From NCBI GenBank assembly GCA_016234485.1, contig JACRBL010000052.1:113942-177941 (forward strand): a DNA stretch of 64,000 bases, written 5' to 3'. Source of the DNA: Chloroflexota bacterium. Lineage in GTDB: Bacteria; Chloroflexota; Anaerolineae; Anaerolineales; Villigracilaceae. Below are positions 1 to 9,201 of the stretch, piece after piece; position 1 is the stretch's first letter; every line of letters starts with the position of its first letter. Position numbers and translations under genes: made by a program. The notes under the pieces were generated by a model, which saw nothing but the letters and a program-made list of their open reading frames with translations, had not been told where the DNA came from and ran no database searches.

Positions 1-1403
1 TCGGCGCGGGCGAGCACGTTTTTGAGTCCCAGCATGAGACGCGAGGTCTCGCCGCCCGAGGCGATTCTCGCCAGCGGTTTGAGTCCCTCGCCAGGATTCG
101 GCGCAACCAGAAATTCCACGCGGTCGAAGCCATACGGATCGAAGGCCACGCGCGAACCGTCCGCGAGCGGGATGCCGTTCGGGTCGGGACGCGTCTGAAA
201 GTCCACGCCGAAGCGGGCCGCGGACATCTTCAGGTCGGCCAGCTCGGTCTCGATCCCGCGGCTCATCGTCTCTGCGGCTTGTTTGCGTTTAGCAGACAGC
301 TTCGCGGCCTGCGCGGCGAGTTTTTCGAGCAGTTTCGATTCTTGCGCGGTTAGCGCCTCGATGCGCTCGCTGGCGTTGGAGATGGTCTCCAGTTGCGCCC
401 GCGCCTCCGCTCCAAATTTGTTGACGGCCTCGACGCTCCCGCCATATTTGCGCGTGAGTTGGAAGATCAGATTGAGCCGCTCTTCCACTTCATCGAGTCG
501 CTTCGGGTTGAATTCAATTTCTTCGAGATAGTCGCGCAGGTCGCCCGTCAGGTCGGTGAGATTTTCGAGCAGGAGGTTGGCGCGCTCGGACAAATCCGCT
601 TTCGACGGGTCGGTCTTCGCGAGGGACGCGAGCGCCTGCGCGGCCTGCCCGAGCAGATCGGACGCGGCGGACGTGTCGGGCGTGGACTCGTCGAGGATGA
701 CGAGCGCTTCCTGCGCGTGCTGCGCGAGGGACTCGGCGTTGGCGAGTCGGTCGCGCTCTTTGCGCAGTTCCTCGTCTTCGCCCTTCTTCAATTTGGCGGC
801 CTCGATCTCCTCCACCTGGAAGGTCAGCATGTCGGTGCGACGCGTCGCGTCGGCTTGCGCGGCCCGCAGGTCGGTCAGTTCGCGGCGCAGGTCGAGCAGG
901 GCGTGATATGTTTTGCGATAGTCCGCCAGCAGGGGAGTGACGTCCGCGAAGCGATCGAGCAATCCCAGATGGGCGCGCGGGTCGAGGAGCGAGAGATGCT
1001 CGCTCTGGCCGTGGATATCCACAAGGGCCGCGCCCACTTCGCGCAGCAGAGACAGGCTCACGGTCCGACCGTTGAGGCGGGCGATGGAACGTCCCTCGCG
1101 GCGGACTTCGCGCGTCAACGTCACGTGATTCGGATCGTCATCCAGTTCTTCGCGTTTCAGGATTTCGTTCACCGCCTCTTGCGCGGACCCTTTGAGGGCG
1201 TAGGTCCCCTCGACGAATGCCGCGTCTGATTCGGCGCGGATGACGGTCGCGTCGGCGCGACCGCCGATGAGCATGGTCATGGCGTCGAGGATGATGGACT
1301 TGCCCGCGCCCGTCTCGCCGGTGAGGATGGTGAGTCCGGGGCCGAGTTTGAGGTCGAGCTTGTCTATGATGGCGAAGTTTTGGATGCGAAGTTCGGTGAG
1401 CAT
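1..1403 (-). CDS. recN: DNA repair protein RecN (partial, C-terminus off the left edge)
   Basis: The minus strand is open from an ATG at 1403 to the window edge (about 467 codons). The start reads MLTELRIQNFAIID, followed by a Walker A motif GETGAGKS at residues 29-36. A long coiled-coil-like middle follows, and near the edge comes the ABC signature SGGETSRL. This order is that of RecN, the SMC-like ATPase of double-strand-break repair. Walker B and the C-terminus lie outside the window. The ATG is one base after the stop of the upstream B-box gene, so the two are probably co-transcribed from nadK. Long ORFs on the plus strand here are shadows. Confidence 0.95.
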   Translation of the reverse strand, partial: MLTELRIQNFAIIDKLDLKLGPGLTILTGETGAGKSIILDAMTMLIGGRADATVIRAESDAAFVEGTYALKGSAQEAVNEILKREELDDDPNHVTLTREVRREGRSIARLNGRTVSLSLLREVGAALVDIHGQSEHLSLLDPRAHLGLLDRFADVTPLLADYRKTYHALLDLRRELTDLRAAQADATRRTDMLTFQVEEIEAAKLKKGEDEELRKERDRLANAESLAQHAQEALVILDESTPDTSAASDLLGQAAQALASLAKTDPSKADLSERANLLLENLTDLTGDLRDYLEEIEFNPKRLDEVEERLNLIFQLTRKYGGSVEAVNKFGAEARAQLETISNASERIEALTAQESKLLEKLAAQAAKLSAKRKQAAETMSRGIETELADLKMSAARFGVDFQTRPDPNGIPLADGSRVAFDPYGFDRVEFLVAPNPGEGLKPLARIASGGETSRLMLGLKNVLARA

Positions 1404-1404
1404 G

Positions 1405-1965
1405 TTATCTTCTAAAAAATAATCCAGAGAATTGCGAATAGGCCGCGGGCGTGGCCATGGCAAGGTAAACGATCTGCCAGAGAAGCGGCCCGAGGGCGAA
1501 CATGTTGGAGAGGAAGTTACCTCCCGATTGCGCGGACGCGAACATGATGAAGCCTCCGCCCACGCCGAGGACGAGGATGGTGGGCAGCGCGCCCATGATG
1601 ATGCTCGCGCCGAAGAGCAGGTTGAGCCAGCGCGAGCGCCGTCCCTTCACGAAGCGCCGCGCGATGTTGGCGATGGTCACGCCCGCGAGCGGCGCAAGGG
1701 GGATGGCGAGGAACCAGATGAACGATGTGACCGCCACAACCAGCAGAGAGGCGATGCCCGAGAGGATCGCGCCCGTGAAAAATACGATGACGTAATCGGA
1801 CCACAGCGCGGTTTCGAAGACGCGTTGCTGGCCGCGCACACATTCGTTGCATCGGTAGCCAGTGGGAGTCCGCACCGCGCACGAGACGCAGATGGGACGC
1901 TCGCAGTTGTTACAGCGCAGAAGCGTGGGACGGGTGGGGTGGTTGTAGCAGGTTAATTCAGTCAT
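1405..1965 (-). CDS. B-box-type zinc finger membrane protein
   Basis: A 186-residue protein. Residues 6-42 hold a Cys/His-rich zinc-finger-like module (CYNHP, CNNCERPICVSC, YRCNEC), followed by three or four hydrophobic membrane segments. Similar B-box-zinc-finger membrane proteins are common in Chloroflexota, but their function is unknown. The gene lies between nadK and recN on the same strand, with only one base before the recN ATG, so translational coupling is likely. Confidence 0.8.
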   Translation of the reverse strand: MTELTCYNHPTRPTLLRCNNCERPICVSCAVRTPTGYRCNECVRGQQRVFETALWSDYVIVFFTGAILSGIASLLVVAVTSFIWFLAIPLAPLAGVTIANIARRFVKGRRSRWLNLLFGASIIMGALPTILVLGVGGGFIMFASAQSGGNFLSNMFALGPLLWQIVYLAMATPAAYSQFSGLFFRR

Positions 1966-2058
1966 CAGTGTTCAGTGATCAGTTTTCAGTCTCGGAGTCC
2001 AAAGTCTCCGACTTTGGTTTGCGCCAGATTCCAAAGTCAGAGACTTTGGAGTCCATCG
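1966..2058. repeat. Intergenic palindromic repeat (AGTCTCCGACTTTGG family)
   Basis: A nearly perfect inverted repeat has arms at 1994-2017 and 2031-2054 (22 of 24 positions pair). It is preceded by short direct repeats of the form GATCAGTTTTCAGT. Both parts reappear inside the trpB2 leader at 20833-20872 and 20935-20961, so this is a dispersed element rather than a local regulatory site. Confidence 0.75.
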
Positions 2059-2910
2059 TCAAATTGAATTTTGATTCATGTGCGCGGTCAGGTTGCGATA
2101 GAAATAGCCAGGGTTTCCAAAGCGGACGAACTTGGCCGTGGACTCGCCCGCGCGCACGTCCACGTGATCGTCTTCGGAGAGGATGATGGCCTCCTGCCCG
2201 TCCACGCTGAGGACGGTGTTGTCGCTCTGGATGAGGATGCTGACGGACGTTCCCTCGGAAAGCACCACCGCGCGGTCCACCGAGAGATGCGGCGCGATCG
2301 GGACGATGAGGATGTTCCGCAGGTCGGGAGGCAGGATTGGCCCGCCCGCCGCGAGCGCGTACGCAGTGGAACCCGTCGGGGTGGCCGCGAGAAGCCCGTC
2401 TGCGACGTAGGTGGTGAGAAGGCGACCGTCCACGTCCACCGAGAGGCGCACGGGACGCAACGCCTGACCGCGGCTGATGGCGGCCTCGTTAAGCGCGTGC
2501 GAGACGTTCCTGCTCTCGCCCGCGCGGAAGTGTTCCACGCGCAGCATCATGCGATGCTCGATCCAGGCTTTGCCTTTCAGCAATTGTTCGAGATATTTGC
2601 GGCAATCCTTGTGTTCGACTTGAATCAAAAACCCCAAACGTCCGAGGTTGATTCCCAGAATTGGCACGTTGGAGGGGGCGCAGAGATGCGCGGCCCGCAA
2701 CATGGTCCCATCGCCGCCGAGCGCGATCAGCAGGTCGAACTTCCCGTCTTTGACGCGGCGACGCAGGCTCTCATCGTAGAGGGAACCTGTGGGCGCGTCC
2801 AAGCCTTTTTCTTTTAAGAAAGCGGCAACGGCGCGGGCTTCCGTGAGCGCCTCGGGCATTTTGGGATGCACCGCCACGACCGGGCGCTGTGGCAGGAACG
2901 GGTCGGGCAT
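2059..2910 (-). CDS. nadK: NAD kinase
   Basis: A 283-residue ATP-NAD kinase that phosphorylates NAD to NADP. The diagnostic GGDGT motif lies near residue 65, followed by GINLGRLGFL, the substrate-binding ALNEAAISRG segment and GSTAYALAAGGP. Length is typical. I chose the ATG at 2910 over an in-frame TTG at 2917-2919, because the TTG overlaps a consensus -10 box (TATAAT, 2924-2919) whose expected start point falls at the ATG. It is the first gene of a probable nadK/B-box/recN unit. Confidence 0.95.
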   Translation of the reverse strand: MPDPFLPQRPVVAVHPKMPEALTEARAVAAFLKEKGLDAPTGSLYDESLRRRVKDGKFDLLIALGGDGTMLRAAHLCAPSNVPILGINLGRLGFLIQVEHKDCRKYLEQLLKGKAWIEHRMMLRVEHFRAGESRNVSHALNEAAISRGQALRPVRLSVDVDGRLLTTYVADGLLAATPTGSTAYALAAGGPILPPDLRNILIVPIAPHLSVDRAVVLSEGTSVSILIQSDNTVLSVDGQEAIILSEDDHVDVRAGESTAKFVRFGNPGYFYRNLTAHMNQNSI

Positions 2911-2918
2911 ATAGAACA

Positions 2919-2924
2919 ATTATA
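2919..2924 (-). promoter_or_regulatory. -10 box of leaderless nadK promoter
   Basis: A perfect TATAAT ends 8 bases before the nadK ATG, leaving no room for a ribosome binding site. No strong -35 is seen. Transcription is expected to begin within a few bases of the start codon. Confidence 0.6.
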
Positions 2925-2973
2925 CTAGTTTAGTTCGGTAGTTGATAGTTTCGTAGTCGGATAGTTTCTTGTT

Positions 2974-3007
2974 AAAAAAACTCCCCTCTCCCAAAATGGG
3001 AGAGGGG
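2974..3007 (-). terminator. Intrinsic terminator of the lectin-like secreted protein gene
   Basis: On the minus strand a perfect 10-bp GC-rich stem (2983-2992 with 2998-3007, five-base loop) is followed by seven T residues. It lies about 25 bases after the stop codon at 3031. The same stem sequence recurs at 59714-59739, so the stem also belongs to a dispersed repeat. Confidence 0.85.
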
Positions 3008-3030
3008 TAGGGTTGAGGGCCTCGTGACTT

Positions 3031-4074
3031 TTACGGCGCGGTATTCCTCGTGCCGCCAGGAGTGGGTTCGTTCATCTCGATCAGCATGTCCGCCGCGGGC
3101 AGGTCAGCCACGGACGTATCCAGTTTGGCGTAGTCCAACCAGAGTTTGTCGTTCGCGCAGGACGGGCCGCGATACATGGCGATGCCGACTTTTCCGCTGG
3201 CGTAAGCCGTGTCGGTCCCACTCCAAACCAGCGTGTCGTTGATGTAGAAGTAGAGATTCGGTCCGCTGGCTTTAACCTTGAGCGTGTTCCACCCACCCTG
3301 GTTGATCGCGCTGGTATACGTCCAATCGCGGAGGGCGGTGTAGGTCCCATAGTAGTCGCGCCAGACCGAGAAGAGTCCGTTGTTGTTGTAATCGAACGTG
3401 TATTCCGTGTTCCACCAACCCGCCGCATCAAGCGTGGGGTTGCCGCGGATGGAAAGCACATTGGCGTTGCCCGCACATCCATCGCGCTTCATGCGCGCTT
3501 CATAGGTGAACGTGGAAAAATCTCCCGTGTGGCTGATGGACGAGACGCGATCCGCCACGCCCGCGGTCGTGAAGTAGTTGGAATTTTCCAGATACCACAG
3601 CCCCTTATGGACAGCCCACCCCAGCGCGTCGGCGGTGAAGGGCGAGTAGAAACCCGTCGGCGGGGTGGACGCGGAGACGGTGAAATACACCCACGGCGAG
3701 AAGGCTTGAAGCGTCCCGCCCACAGTGGCGCGCACCCTCCAGTTGTATTTCGCGTTCCCCAGGTCAATCTCGTGGCGGAAGGAACACGTCCCCGAAACGC
3801 AAACCGCCGAACCGACAGAGTGATTCAAGACGCGGGTCGTATCCTGGTAGACCTGAAGCTGATACTGGGTCGCGCCCGCCACCTCCGTCCAGATGTAGAT
3901 GACGCGCTTGATCGGAATCGTTCCCGCGGGGAAAACCTGCGTGGGGACGTTGGCCGCGAGCCGCGTCGATTCAGGACCCGAGGCCGCGTCCGTTGGCAGC
4001 GAGGATGCCGCGGTCAACAAAACGATAATGAGGGCCGCAAAGAGGAGTCGAATTAAACGAGTAGAAGCAGACAT
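3031..4074 (-). CDS. Secreted protein with LamG/concanavalin-like C-terminal domain
   Basis: A 347-residue exported protein of unknown role. Residues about 7-27 form a hydrophobic signal segment ending near the AAS residues. Residues about 45-130 look like a fibronectin-III-type domain. From about 135 onward there is a beta-rich domain of the LamG or 3-keto-disaccharide-hydrolase fold (GLWYLENSNYF, NTLKVKASGPNLYFYINDT, GKVGIAMY), a fold that often binds carbohydrate. The start at 4074 has a strong AAGGAAGG ribosome site; an upstream in-frame ATG at 4122 has none. It probably acts at the cell surface; the ligand is not known. Confidence 0.75.
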   Translation of the reverse strand: MSASTRLIRLLFAALIIVLLTAASSLPTDAASGPESTRLAANVPTQVFPAGTIPIKRVIYIWTEVAGATQYQLQVYQDTTRVLNHSVGSAVCVSGTCSFRHEIDLGNAKYNWRVRATVGGTLQAFSPWVYFTVSASTPPTGFYSPFTADALGWAVHKGLWYLENSNYFTTAGVADRVSSISHTGDFSTFTYEARMKRDGCAGNANVLSIRGNPTLDAAGWWNTEYTFDYNNNGLFSVWRDYYGTYTALRDWTYTSAINQGGWNTLKVKASGPNLYFYINDTLVWSGTDTAYASGKVGIAMYRGPSCANDKLWLDYAKLDTSVADLPAADMLIEMNEPTPGGTRNTAP

Positions 4075-4221
4075 AACAACCTTCCTTTCCCAGGCATAAT
4101 CCCTGGAATGTTTGAATTTCACTCTTTTAACGAGGCTTTCCCCGCCAAAGTTCCAGCAAAAAGTCGGTCGGACGGCATCCCGACCGGCGAATTTTTGAAT
4201 TGCCCTCCCCGCCGTTCTGGA

Positions 4222-4227
4222 TATAAT
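4222..4227 (+). promoter_or_regulatory. -10 box of leaderless moaA promoter
   Basis: A perfect TATAAT is followed after 8 bases by the moaA ATG at 4236. No Shine-Dalgarno sequence fits in that gap. Confidence 0.6.
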
Positions 4228-4235
4228 GAACGCTT

Positions 4236-5216
4236 ATGGCCATTGACCGTTTTGGACGCAACATTCACTACCTGCGCATCAGCCTCACCGATCACTGCAA
4301 TCTGCGCTGTATCTACTGCATGCCCGAAGACCAGACCTTCCGCCCCAACGCGGAATTGATGCAGGACGACGAGATTTACCTGCTCACCAAACTCTTCGCG
4401 TCTTTGGGATTCGACAAGATTCGGCTGACGGGCGGCGAGCCGACCGTGCGCGCTAACATCGTGGACATCGTGCGCGGCATCGCCCACACCGAGGGCGTCC
4501 GCTCCGTTTCCTTGACGACGAACGGGGTCCTCCTCCACAGGCTGGCGCGCCCGCTCGCGGAGGCGGGCCTCAACCGCGTCAACATTTCGATAGACACGCT
4601 CAACCCCGAAAAGTTCAAGCGTCTCACGCGTTGGGGCAAACTCGAAGACGTGTGGGATGGCATCCTGGCCGCGGAACAAGCCGGGCTGACTCCCATCAAA
4701 CTTAACGCGGTGGTCGTACGCGGCTACAACGAAGAAGACGTGGTGGGGCTTGCCCGCCTGACCGTTGAACATAACTGGCAGATGCGCTTCATCGAGATGA
4801 TGCCCTTCGCGGGCGTGACGGACGTGCAAACGGGACAGTCGGTCACCGCGCATGAGATCAAGGAACGCATCGAAGATTCCCTCGGCGATCTCGAAGTCGC
4901 CAACAACGGCAAACTGGACGGCGAAGCGCGTCTGTTCAAACTCCCCAACGCCAAAGGCGACGTGGGATTCATCTCCTCCGTCACCCAGCCGTTCTGCTCG
5001 GCCTGCACACGTGCCCGCCTCACCGCGGACGGACGCCTGCGCCTCTGCCTCCTGCGCGAAAAAGAAGTGGATCTGCTCACCCCCCTGCGCGCGGGCGCCA
5101 CACTTGACGATCTCCGCCACCTGATTTTGGATGGCGTTTGGGATAAGCCCTGGGGTCATGGCCTGGCCGAGGGCGTCATTCCTCTCAACCGAGCGATGAA
5201 CGAAATAGGAGGTTGA
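4236..5216 (+). CDS. moaA: GTP 3',8-cyclase (molybdenum cofactor step 1)
   Basis: A 326-residue radical-SAM enzyme that converts GTP to 3',8-cyclo-GTP, the first step of molybdopterin synthesis. Cys21, Cys25 and Cys28 (CNLRCIYC) bind the SAM-cleaving cluster. TGGEPTVR is the SAM-binding GGE region. A second cluster site is formed by CSACTR and the Cys of RLRLC near the C-terminus. The chain ends in Gly-Gly, as required of MoaA. The cofactor would serve MsrP (27719-28633). The other moa genes are not in the window. Confidence 0.96.
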   Translation: MAIDRFGRNIHYLRISLTDHCNLRCIYCMPEDQTFRPNAELMQDDEIYLLTKLFASLGFDKIRLTGGEPTVRANIVDIVRGIAHTEGVRSVSLTTNGVLLHRLARPLAEAGLNRVNISIDTLNPEKFKRLTRWGKLEDVWDGILAAEQAGLTPIKLNAVVVRGYNEEDVVGLARLTVEHNWQMRFIEMMPFAGVTDVQTGQSVTAHEIKERIEDSLGDLEVANNGKLDGEARLFKLPNAKGDVGFISSVTQPFCSACTRARLTADGRLRLCLLREKEVDLLTPLRAGATLDDLRHLILDGVWDKPWGHGLAEGVIPLNRAMNEIGG

Positions 5217-5246
5217 ACGTTAAACGGTTAACGTTCAACGCTAAAC

Positions 5247-5972
5247 ATGATCTCACCCAACGGAATCAAATCCATCCTCTTCGACCTCGACGGCACGCTC
5301 CGCCTGCACATCCCCTCTGGCGCCGATATTTTCAACAGCCACGCCCTCTCACTCGGCATCCCTCTTCATCCCGAAGACATCTCCCGCGCCGCGCATTGGG
5401 AGCATTACTACTTTGCCAACTCGCCAGAGATCAAAGTAGATAAACAAAAATACATCAGCCAAAAATTCGAGCACGACTCGTTCTGGATCAACTTTGGCAA
5501 ACGACGCCTGATCGTGATGGGATGCTCGCCCGCGCAAGCCGAGGAACTCGCCCCGCAACTATCCGCGCACATGGCCGAAAATTACAAGCCGCAAGTCCAC
5601 CTGCCGAAAGACGCGCGCGACACGCTGGCGAAACTCAAAGAAGCGGGCTTCTTGCTCGGCATGGTCTCCAACCGCGATAAACCCTTCGACGATGAATTGA
5701 AAGAGATGGGACTGCGCGAGTTCTTCCAATTCACGCTGGCGGCTGGCGAAGTGAACTCCTACAAACCCGACCGCGCCATCTTCGACGAAGCCATCAAGCG
5801 CGCGGGGACCTCCGCCTCCGCGACGATGTACGTGGGCGACAACTACTTCGCCGACATCGTCGGCTCGCGCCGCGCGGGACTTCGACCCGTGCTCTACGAC
5901 CCGACCCGCCTCTTCCCCGACGCGAACTGCCCCGTCATCACGACGTTCGATCAGTTGACAAAATTGCTGTAA
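5247..5972 (+). CDS. HAD-superfamily hydrolase (HAD-IA type)
   Basis: A 241-residue HAD phosphatase-like protein. Motif I is ILFDLDGTL near residue 12, motif II is GMVSNRD, and motif III/IV is the lysine region YKPDRAIFDEA with GDNYFADIVGSRRAG. The order and length fit the phosphoglycolate-phosphatase-like branch, but the substrate cannot be told. It starts 30 bases after moaA, in a stretch of short AACGTTAA-type repeats, without a clear ribosome site. It ends at a bidirectional terminator. Confidence 0.9.
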   Translation: MISPNGIKSILFDLDGTLRLHIPSGADIFNSHALSLGIPLHPEDISRAAHWEHYYFANSPEIKVDKQKYISQKFEHDSFWINFGKRRLIVMGCSPAQAEELAPQLSAHMAENYKPQVHLPKDARDTLAKLKEAGFLLGMVSNRDKPFDDELKEMGLREFFQFTLAAGEVNSYKPDRAIFDEAIKRAGTSASATMYVGDNYFADIVGSRRAGLRPVLYDPTRLFPDANCPVITTFDQLTKLL

Positions 5973-6000
5973 CGCCCTGTGGGTCAGTCGTCCCCAGTTA

Positions 6001-6049
6001 AAAAGTGCGCTCCTCTCTAACATTACCCGTCAGAGAGGAGCGCACTTTT
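6001..6049. terminator. Bidirectional intrinsic terminator between the HAD gene and dnaN
   Basis: A perfect 18-bp stem (6001-6018 with 6032-6049) starts with AAAA and ends with TTTT, so it can terminate both converging genes. Confidence 0.9.
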
Positions 6050-6067
6050 CATTTTGCGACTGAGACG

Positions 6068-7195
6068 TTATCCCAAATGCATCGGCATGATGACGTGCAG
6101 GAAATCATCGTCGCCGACGGGACGCACCACGCCCGGCGCGTTGGCCGCGGAGGTTTCGAGCGCCACATTGGGACTCTTGATGACCTCCAACGCCTCGCGC
6201 AGGAACTTTACGTTGAACGCGATCAGCACGCCGCTTCCGTCCACGGTGGCTTCGACGATGGTCTCGTTCTTGCCGGTCTCTTCGGACGTGGCCGAGATTT
6301 CCACTTCGCCGCTTCCGCCGTTGGCCGATTTGATATCGAGCCGCGCCACGTTCGAGCCTTCGCGTGCGAAAATCTCAGCCTGCTTGCACGCCTTGAGCAG
6401 AGACGCGGTGGAGACCAGCGTGCGCGACTTGTAGCCGCGCGGGATGATCTGCTGGTAATCGGGGAATGCGCCGTCAATGAGTTGCGTAACGAGTTCCACA
6501 TCCTTCACGCGGAACACAACCTGACCGCGTCCCTTGGGGGCCACCATGTAGATCATCTCTTCGCCGTCGCCAGCGACGCGCGCCAACTCGCTCAACGCGC
6601 GGGCCGGGATGACGGCATTGAATGGATGCGACGCGGGCGAGGAAAGGATGGCTTTGCGAACCGACAAACGGAAACCGTCCGCCGCGGCCATTGTGACCTT
6701 GTCCTTTTCCACCAGCATCAACACGCCCATCAAAACGGGACGCGCCTCGTCAGTGGAGGCCGCGAACGCCACCTGGCGGATCATCTCTTTAAAGTCGGCC
6801 ACGTTCAATTGAATCGCGCCTTCCATATCAGGTACGGGCAGGGGCGGAAATTCCTGCGCGTCAATGCACTTGATGTCATTGTTGGATGATCCCGATTGGA
6901 CGTGCAGGGTTTGCGTCTGCGCGTTGAAGGTGAGAACAGCCTGATCGCCAGGCAGTGCGTTTACCAGGTCCGAGAACGTGCGCGAGGGAACGGTGGTGGA
7001 GCCGTCGGTATCAATGCGCGCGGGGATCCAGCAGGTGATGCCCATTTCCAAATTGGTCGCGGAAAGACGCAGACGTCCCTCGTCGGTGGCGATTAAAATA
7101 TTGGCAAGCACAGGCAGGGTACTGCGCGGCGAAACCGCGCGGGAGACCAGGGTCAATCCGCGGGCGAGATTTTCTTGAAGAACGGTGACTTTCAT
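6068..7195 (-). CDS. dnaN: DNA polymerase III beta subunit (sliding clamp)
   Basis: A 375-residue beta clamp, the processivity ring of the replicative polymerase. It opens with MKVTVLQENLARGLTLVSRA, shows the clamp landmarks SRTFSDLVNALP and GFRLSVRK, and ends with the conserved ...DDDFLHVIMPMHLG. Three clamp domains of about 120 residues fit the length. The start is preceded by an AAAGAGGG ribosome site and a TATACT -10-like box. dnaA and gyrB are not adjacent, so this is not a standard origin region. Confidence 0.97.
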   Translation of the reverse strand: MKVTVLQENLARGLTLVSRAVSPRSTLPVLANILIATDEGRLRLSATNLEMGITCWIPARIDTDGSTTVPSRTFSDLVNALPGDQAVLTFNAQTQTLHVQSGSSNNDIKCIDAQEFPPLPVPDMEGAIQLNVADFKEMIRQVAFAASTDEARPVLMGVLMLVEKDKVTMAAADGFRLSVRKAILSSPASHPFNAVIPARALSELARVAGDGEEMIYMVAPKGRGQVVFRVKDVELVTQLIDGAFPDYQQIIPRGYKSRTLVSTASLLKACKQAEIFAREGSNVARLDIKSANGGSGEVEISATSEETGKNETIVEATVDGSGVLIAFNVKFLREALEVIKSPNVALETSAANAPGVVRPVGDDDFLHVIMPMHLG

Positions 7196-7275
7196 GGGCG
7201 GCCCTCTTTATCGGGGAAATTTTTCGAAGTATACCGCACTCGGTCTCAAATTGCGCTTTTTTAGAAAGGGTTGCG

Positions 7276-9189
7276 TCATCCACCCACTGTCAACGAGATG
7301 CCGAGGGAGAGCAGGAACAACAATATCTCGAGTCCAAACAGCGCGGCGAACACATACACCACGATCATCCATGGGGAGGTTCCAATGGATGCCTGACGGG
7401 CATCCTGGCCCTCGCTTAACTGGCGCAAAGTGAGCGCGGCGCTATCCACAGGTTTGGGGCCGGCGGCCCAAAGGAAACGCGCGTTTTCCACAGGCGATAC
7501 GATCACATGACCTTCAAACGCGGAGAGGAAACTCCTCAAATTTTCAGGCGGATTGACCGCCACATCCGAGGGCAGGATGACCGCCCGCGCGGCCGCGTTC
7601 TCTTTGGAAATTTCCGCGTCGGACGCGAGCACGGTCAGATTCAAACCCGGGGCGTGTTTCTGCGTCGCGAGGCGGACCGCGTCGCCGAAGCCGCTTCCCG
7701 CGCGCTCGAAGGCGAGCACGGGGAATTTTTCGTGCCGCTCGATCAGGGCGCGCACGGCTTCGCCTCCATCGGCGCGCAGACAGCGGAGGTGATACGTCAG
7801 CACAACAGAAAAGAGGATGAGTAATTGCAGTGAGTCGAGCAGGCCCGTCACGTCCAGCGGATCGTTTCCCAGCGCGGCCTGCAAGAGACGGAAGACGACC
7901 GTCACCGCAGAGACCATGCCCCCGATGACCGATCCAAACAGGACGAGGTAGAGATAAATTTTTCGCACCATCGAGCGGCGCGCGAAGCCTCCGCTGGTTC
8001 CTTGCGAGAGGGCTTTGGCTTGCATACGCGGCCAGGTGGACATCCACAAGGGAAGGCCAACCGACAGCATGGCGAGGGCGGCGGAAATGCGCGTGCGCAG
8101 GTCCTGGCCCCAGAGCTCGCGCCCCACCACAACGTCGAGGATGAACGAAACGACGAGCGCCAATCCCACAAAGGCAGTGACGAGTCCCGCGAAGGAGAGG
8201 ATGTAGTAGTAGAGTCGTCGGAAGCCGTGGCGACGCGCTTCGTCGGCGTAGGTTTCAATGTCGTGATGCAACCAGTGGCCGTAGTAGGCCCAAACGACTC
8301 CCAGCGGCAACCCGATCGAGATGGGATCGCCGATAAGGGAGACGAATGTGGACGCGGTCATCGACTCGCCCAGTCCCCAGCGCAGGAAGACATAGAGGAA
8401 GTTTCCGCCCGCGGAGAGAACAGTTGCCACGCCCGCAAATGTGAGGAAGAACAACGCTCCCAGGCGCAGGAGGGAATCGTGTTCGCTTTTTTGCGGGAGC
8501 GCGCTCTGGCAGGCTTTCCACGAAAAATACCAGATAGGCGCGCCGACGAGAATGAGCGCGAGGCCGTTGGCAAACAGGTCGCGGTTCATTTCTCCGAGCA
8601 GGTTGGATGGAACATGGAGAATGAAGCGGATGACTTGTTGGACGCCGAAGATGGTCATCAATAAACTGTAGAGAAGCCAAAGGTGGCGATAGACGCGGCG
8701 GATATCCGCGAAGTTTTCCGCGTCGAGCAGGTTTTTCCAATCGCGCTGGAGAATGTTGATGAAGTAAGCGGCCGCGACTTCGTTGACGAGGATGGCGATG
8801 ATGTTATCGAGCCAGGTTTGTTCGCCCCCCAGAATGGCGTGAAAGGCGTCCATGTTGAAGATGGACAGGATGCCGCGATCCACGAGGGCGAGCGCGTTTT
8901 GCACAATGGGGATGAGTGTGGCAAGGAGAACGCCATACAGGAAGATGGCGCGCACCGCAGAGCCATGCTCCTCCTCGTCGGCCTGGGCGGCGCGTTGCGC
9001 CCAATTCCAATGAAGCGCAAAAATGGGGACGCCCACGAGGGTGAGCGCCAGCGTTTGCGCGAGCGCGTCGCTCCCGGCGCCGATGGCGTTGGAGAAGATA
9101 CTTCGCAGTAATCCGATCAACCCCTGCAGAACGACTTCAAGAGATATGAAGGTAATGAGATAAAAGTAGAGGCGGCGGATGGTTCGCAT
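7276..9189 (-). CDS. DUF5671-domain multi-pass membrane protein
   Basis: A 637-residue integral membrane protein of unknown function. Four related units begin with RRLYFYLITFISL, RRVYRHLWLLYSLL, RRLYYYILSFAGL and RKIYLYLVLFGSV, each followed by further hydrophobic helices: an internally repeated DUF5671-type architecture. After about residue 480 comes a soluble stretch without transmembrane character, then a final hydrophobic helix close to the C-terminus. It lies 12 bases after the preceding small secreted-protein gene, so the two probably form an operon. Confidence 0.8.
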   Translation of the reverse strand: MRTIRRLYFYLITFISLEVVLQGLIGLLRSIFSNAIGAGSDALAQTLALTLVGVPIFALHWNWAQRAAQADEEEHGSAVRAIFLYGVLLATLIPIVQNALALVDRGILSIFNMDAFHAILGGEQTWLDNIIAILVNEVAAAYFINILQRDWKNLLDAENFADIRRVYRHLWLLYSLLMTIFGVQQVIRFILHVPSNLLGEMNRDLFANGLALILVGAPIWYFSWKACQSALPQKSEHDSLLRLGALFFLTFAGVATVLSAGGNFLYVFLRWGLGESMTASTFVSLIGDPISIGLPLGVVWAYYGHWLHHDIETYADEARRHGFRRLYYYILSFAGLVTAFVGLALVVSFILDVVVGRELWGQDLRTRISAALAMLSVGLPLWMSTWPRMQAKALSQGTSGGFARRSMVRKIYLYLVLFGSVIGGMVSAVTVVFRLLQAALGNDPLDVTGLLDSLQLLILFSVVLTYHLRCLRADGGEAVRALIERHEKFPVLAFERAGSGFGDAVRLATQKHAPGLNLTVLASDAEISKENAAARAVILPSDVAVNPPENLRSFLSAFEGHVIVSPVENARFLWAAGPKPVDSAALTLRQLSEGQDARQASIGTSPWMIVVYVFAALFGLEILLFLLSLGISLTVGG

Positions 9190-9201
9190 GGAAATTTCCT
9201 C

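Noticed and set aside
393..1229. 278-codon plus-strand ORF over recN
   Set aside because: The minus strand encodes RecN with a clear Walker A and signature motif, so this frame is a shadow.
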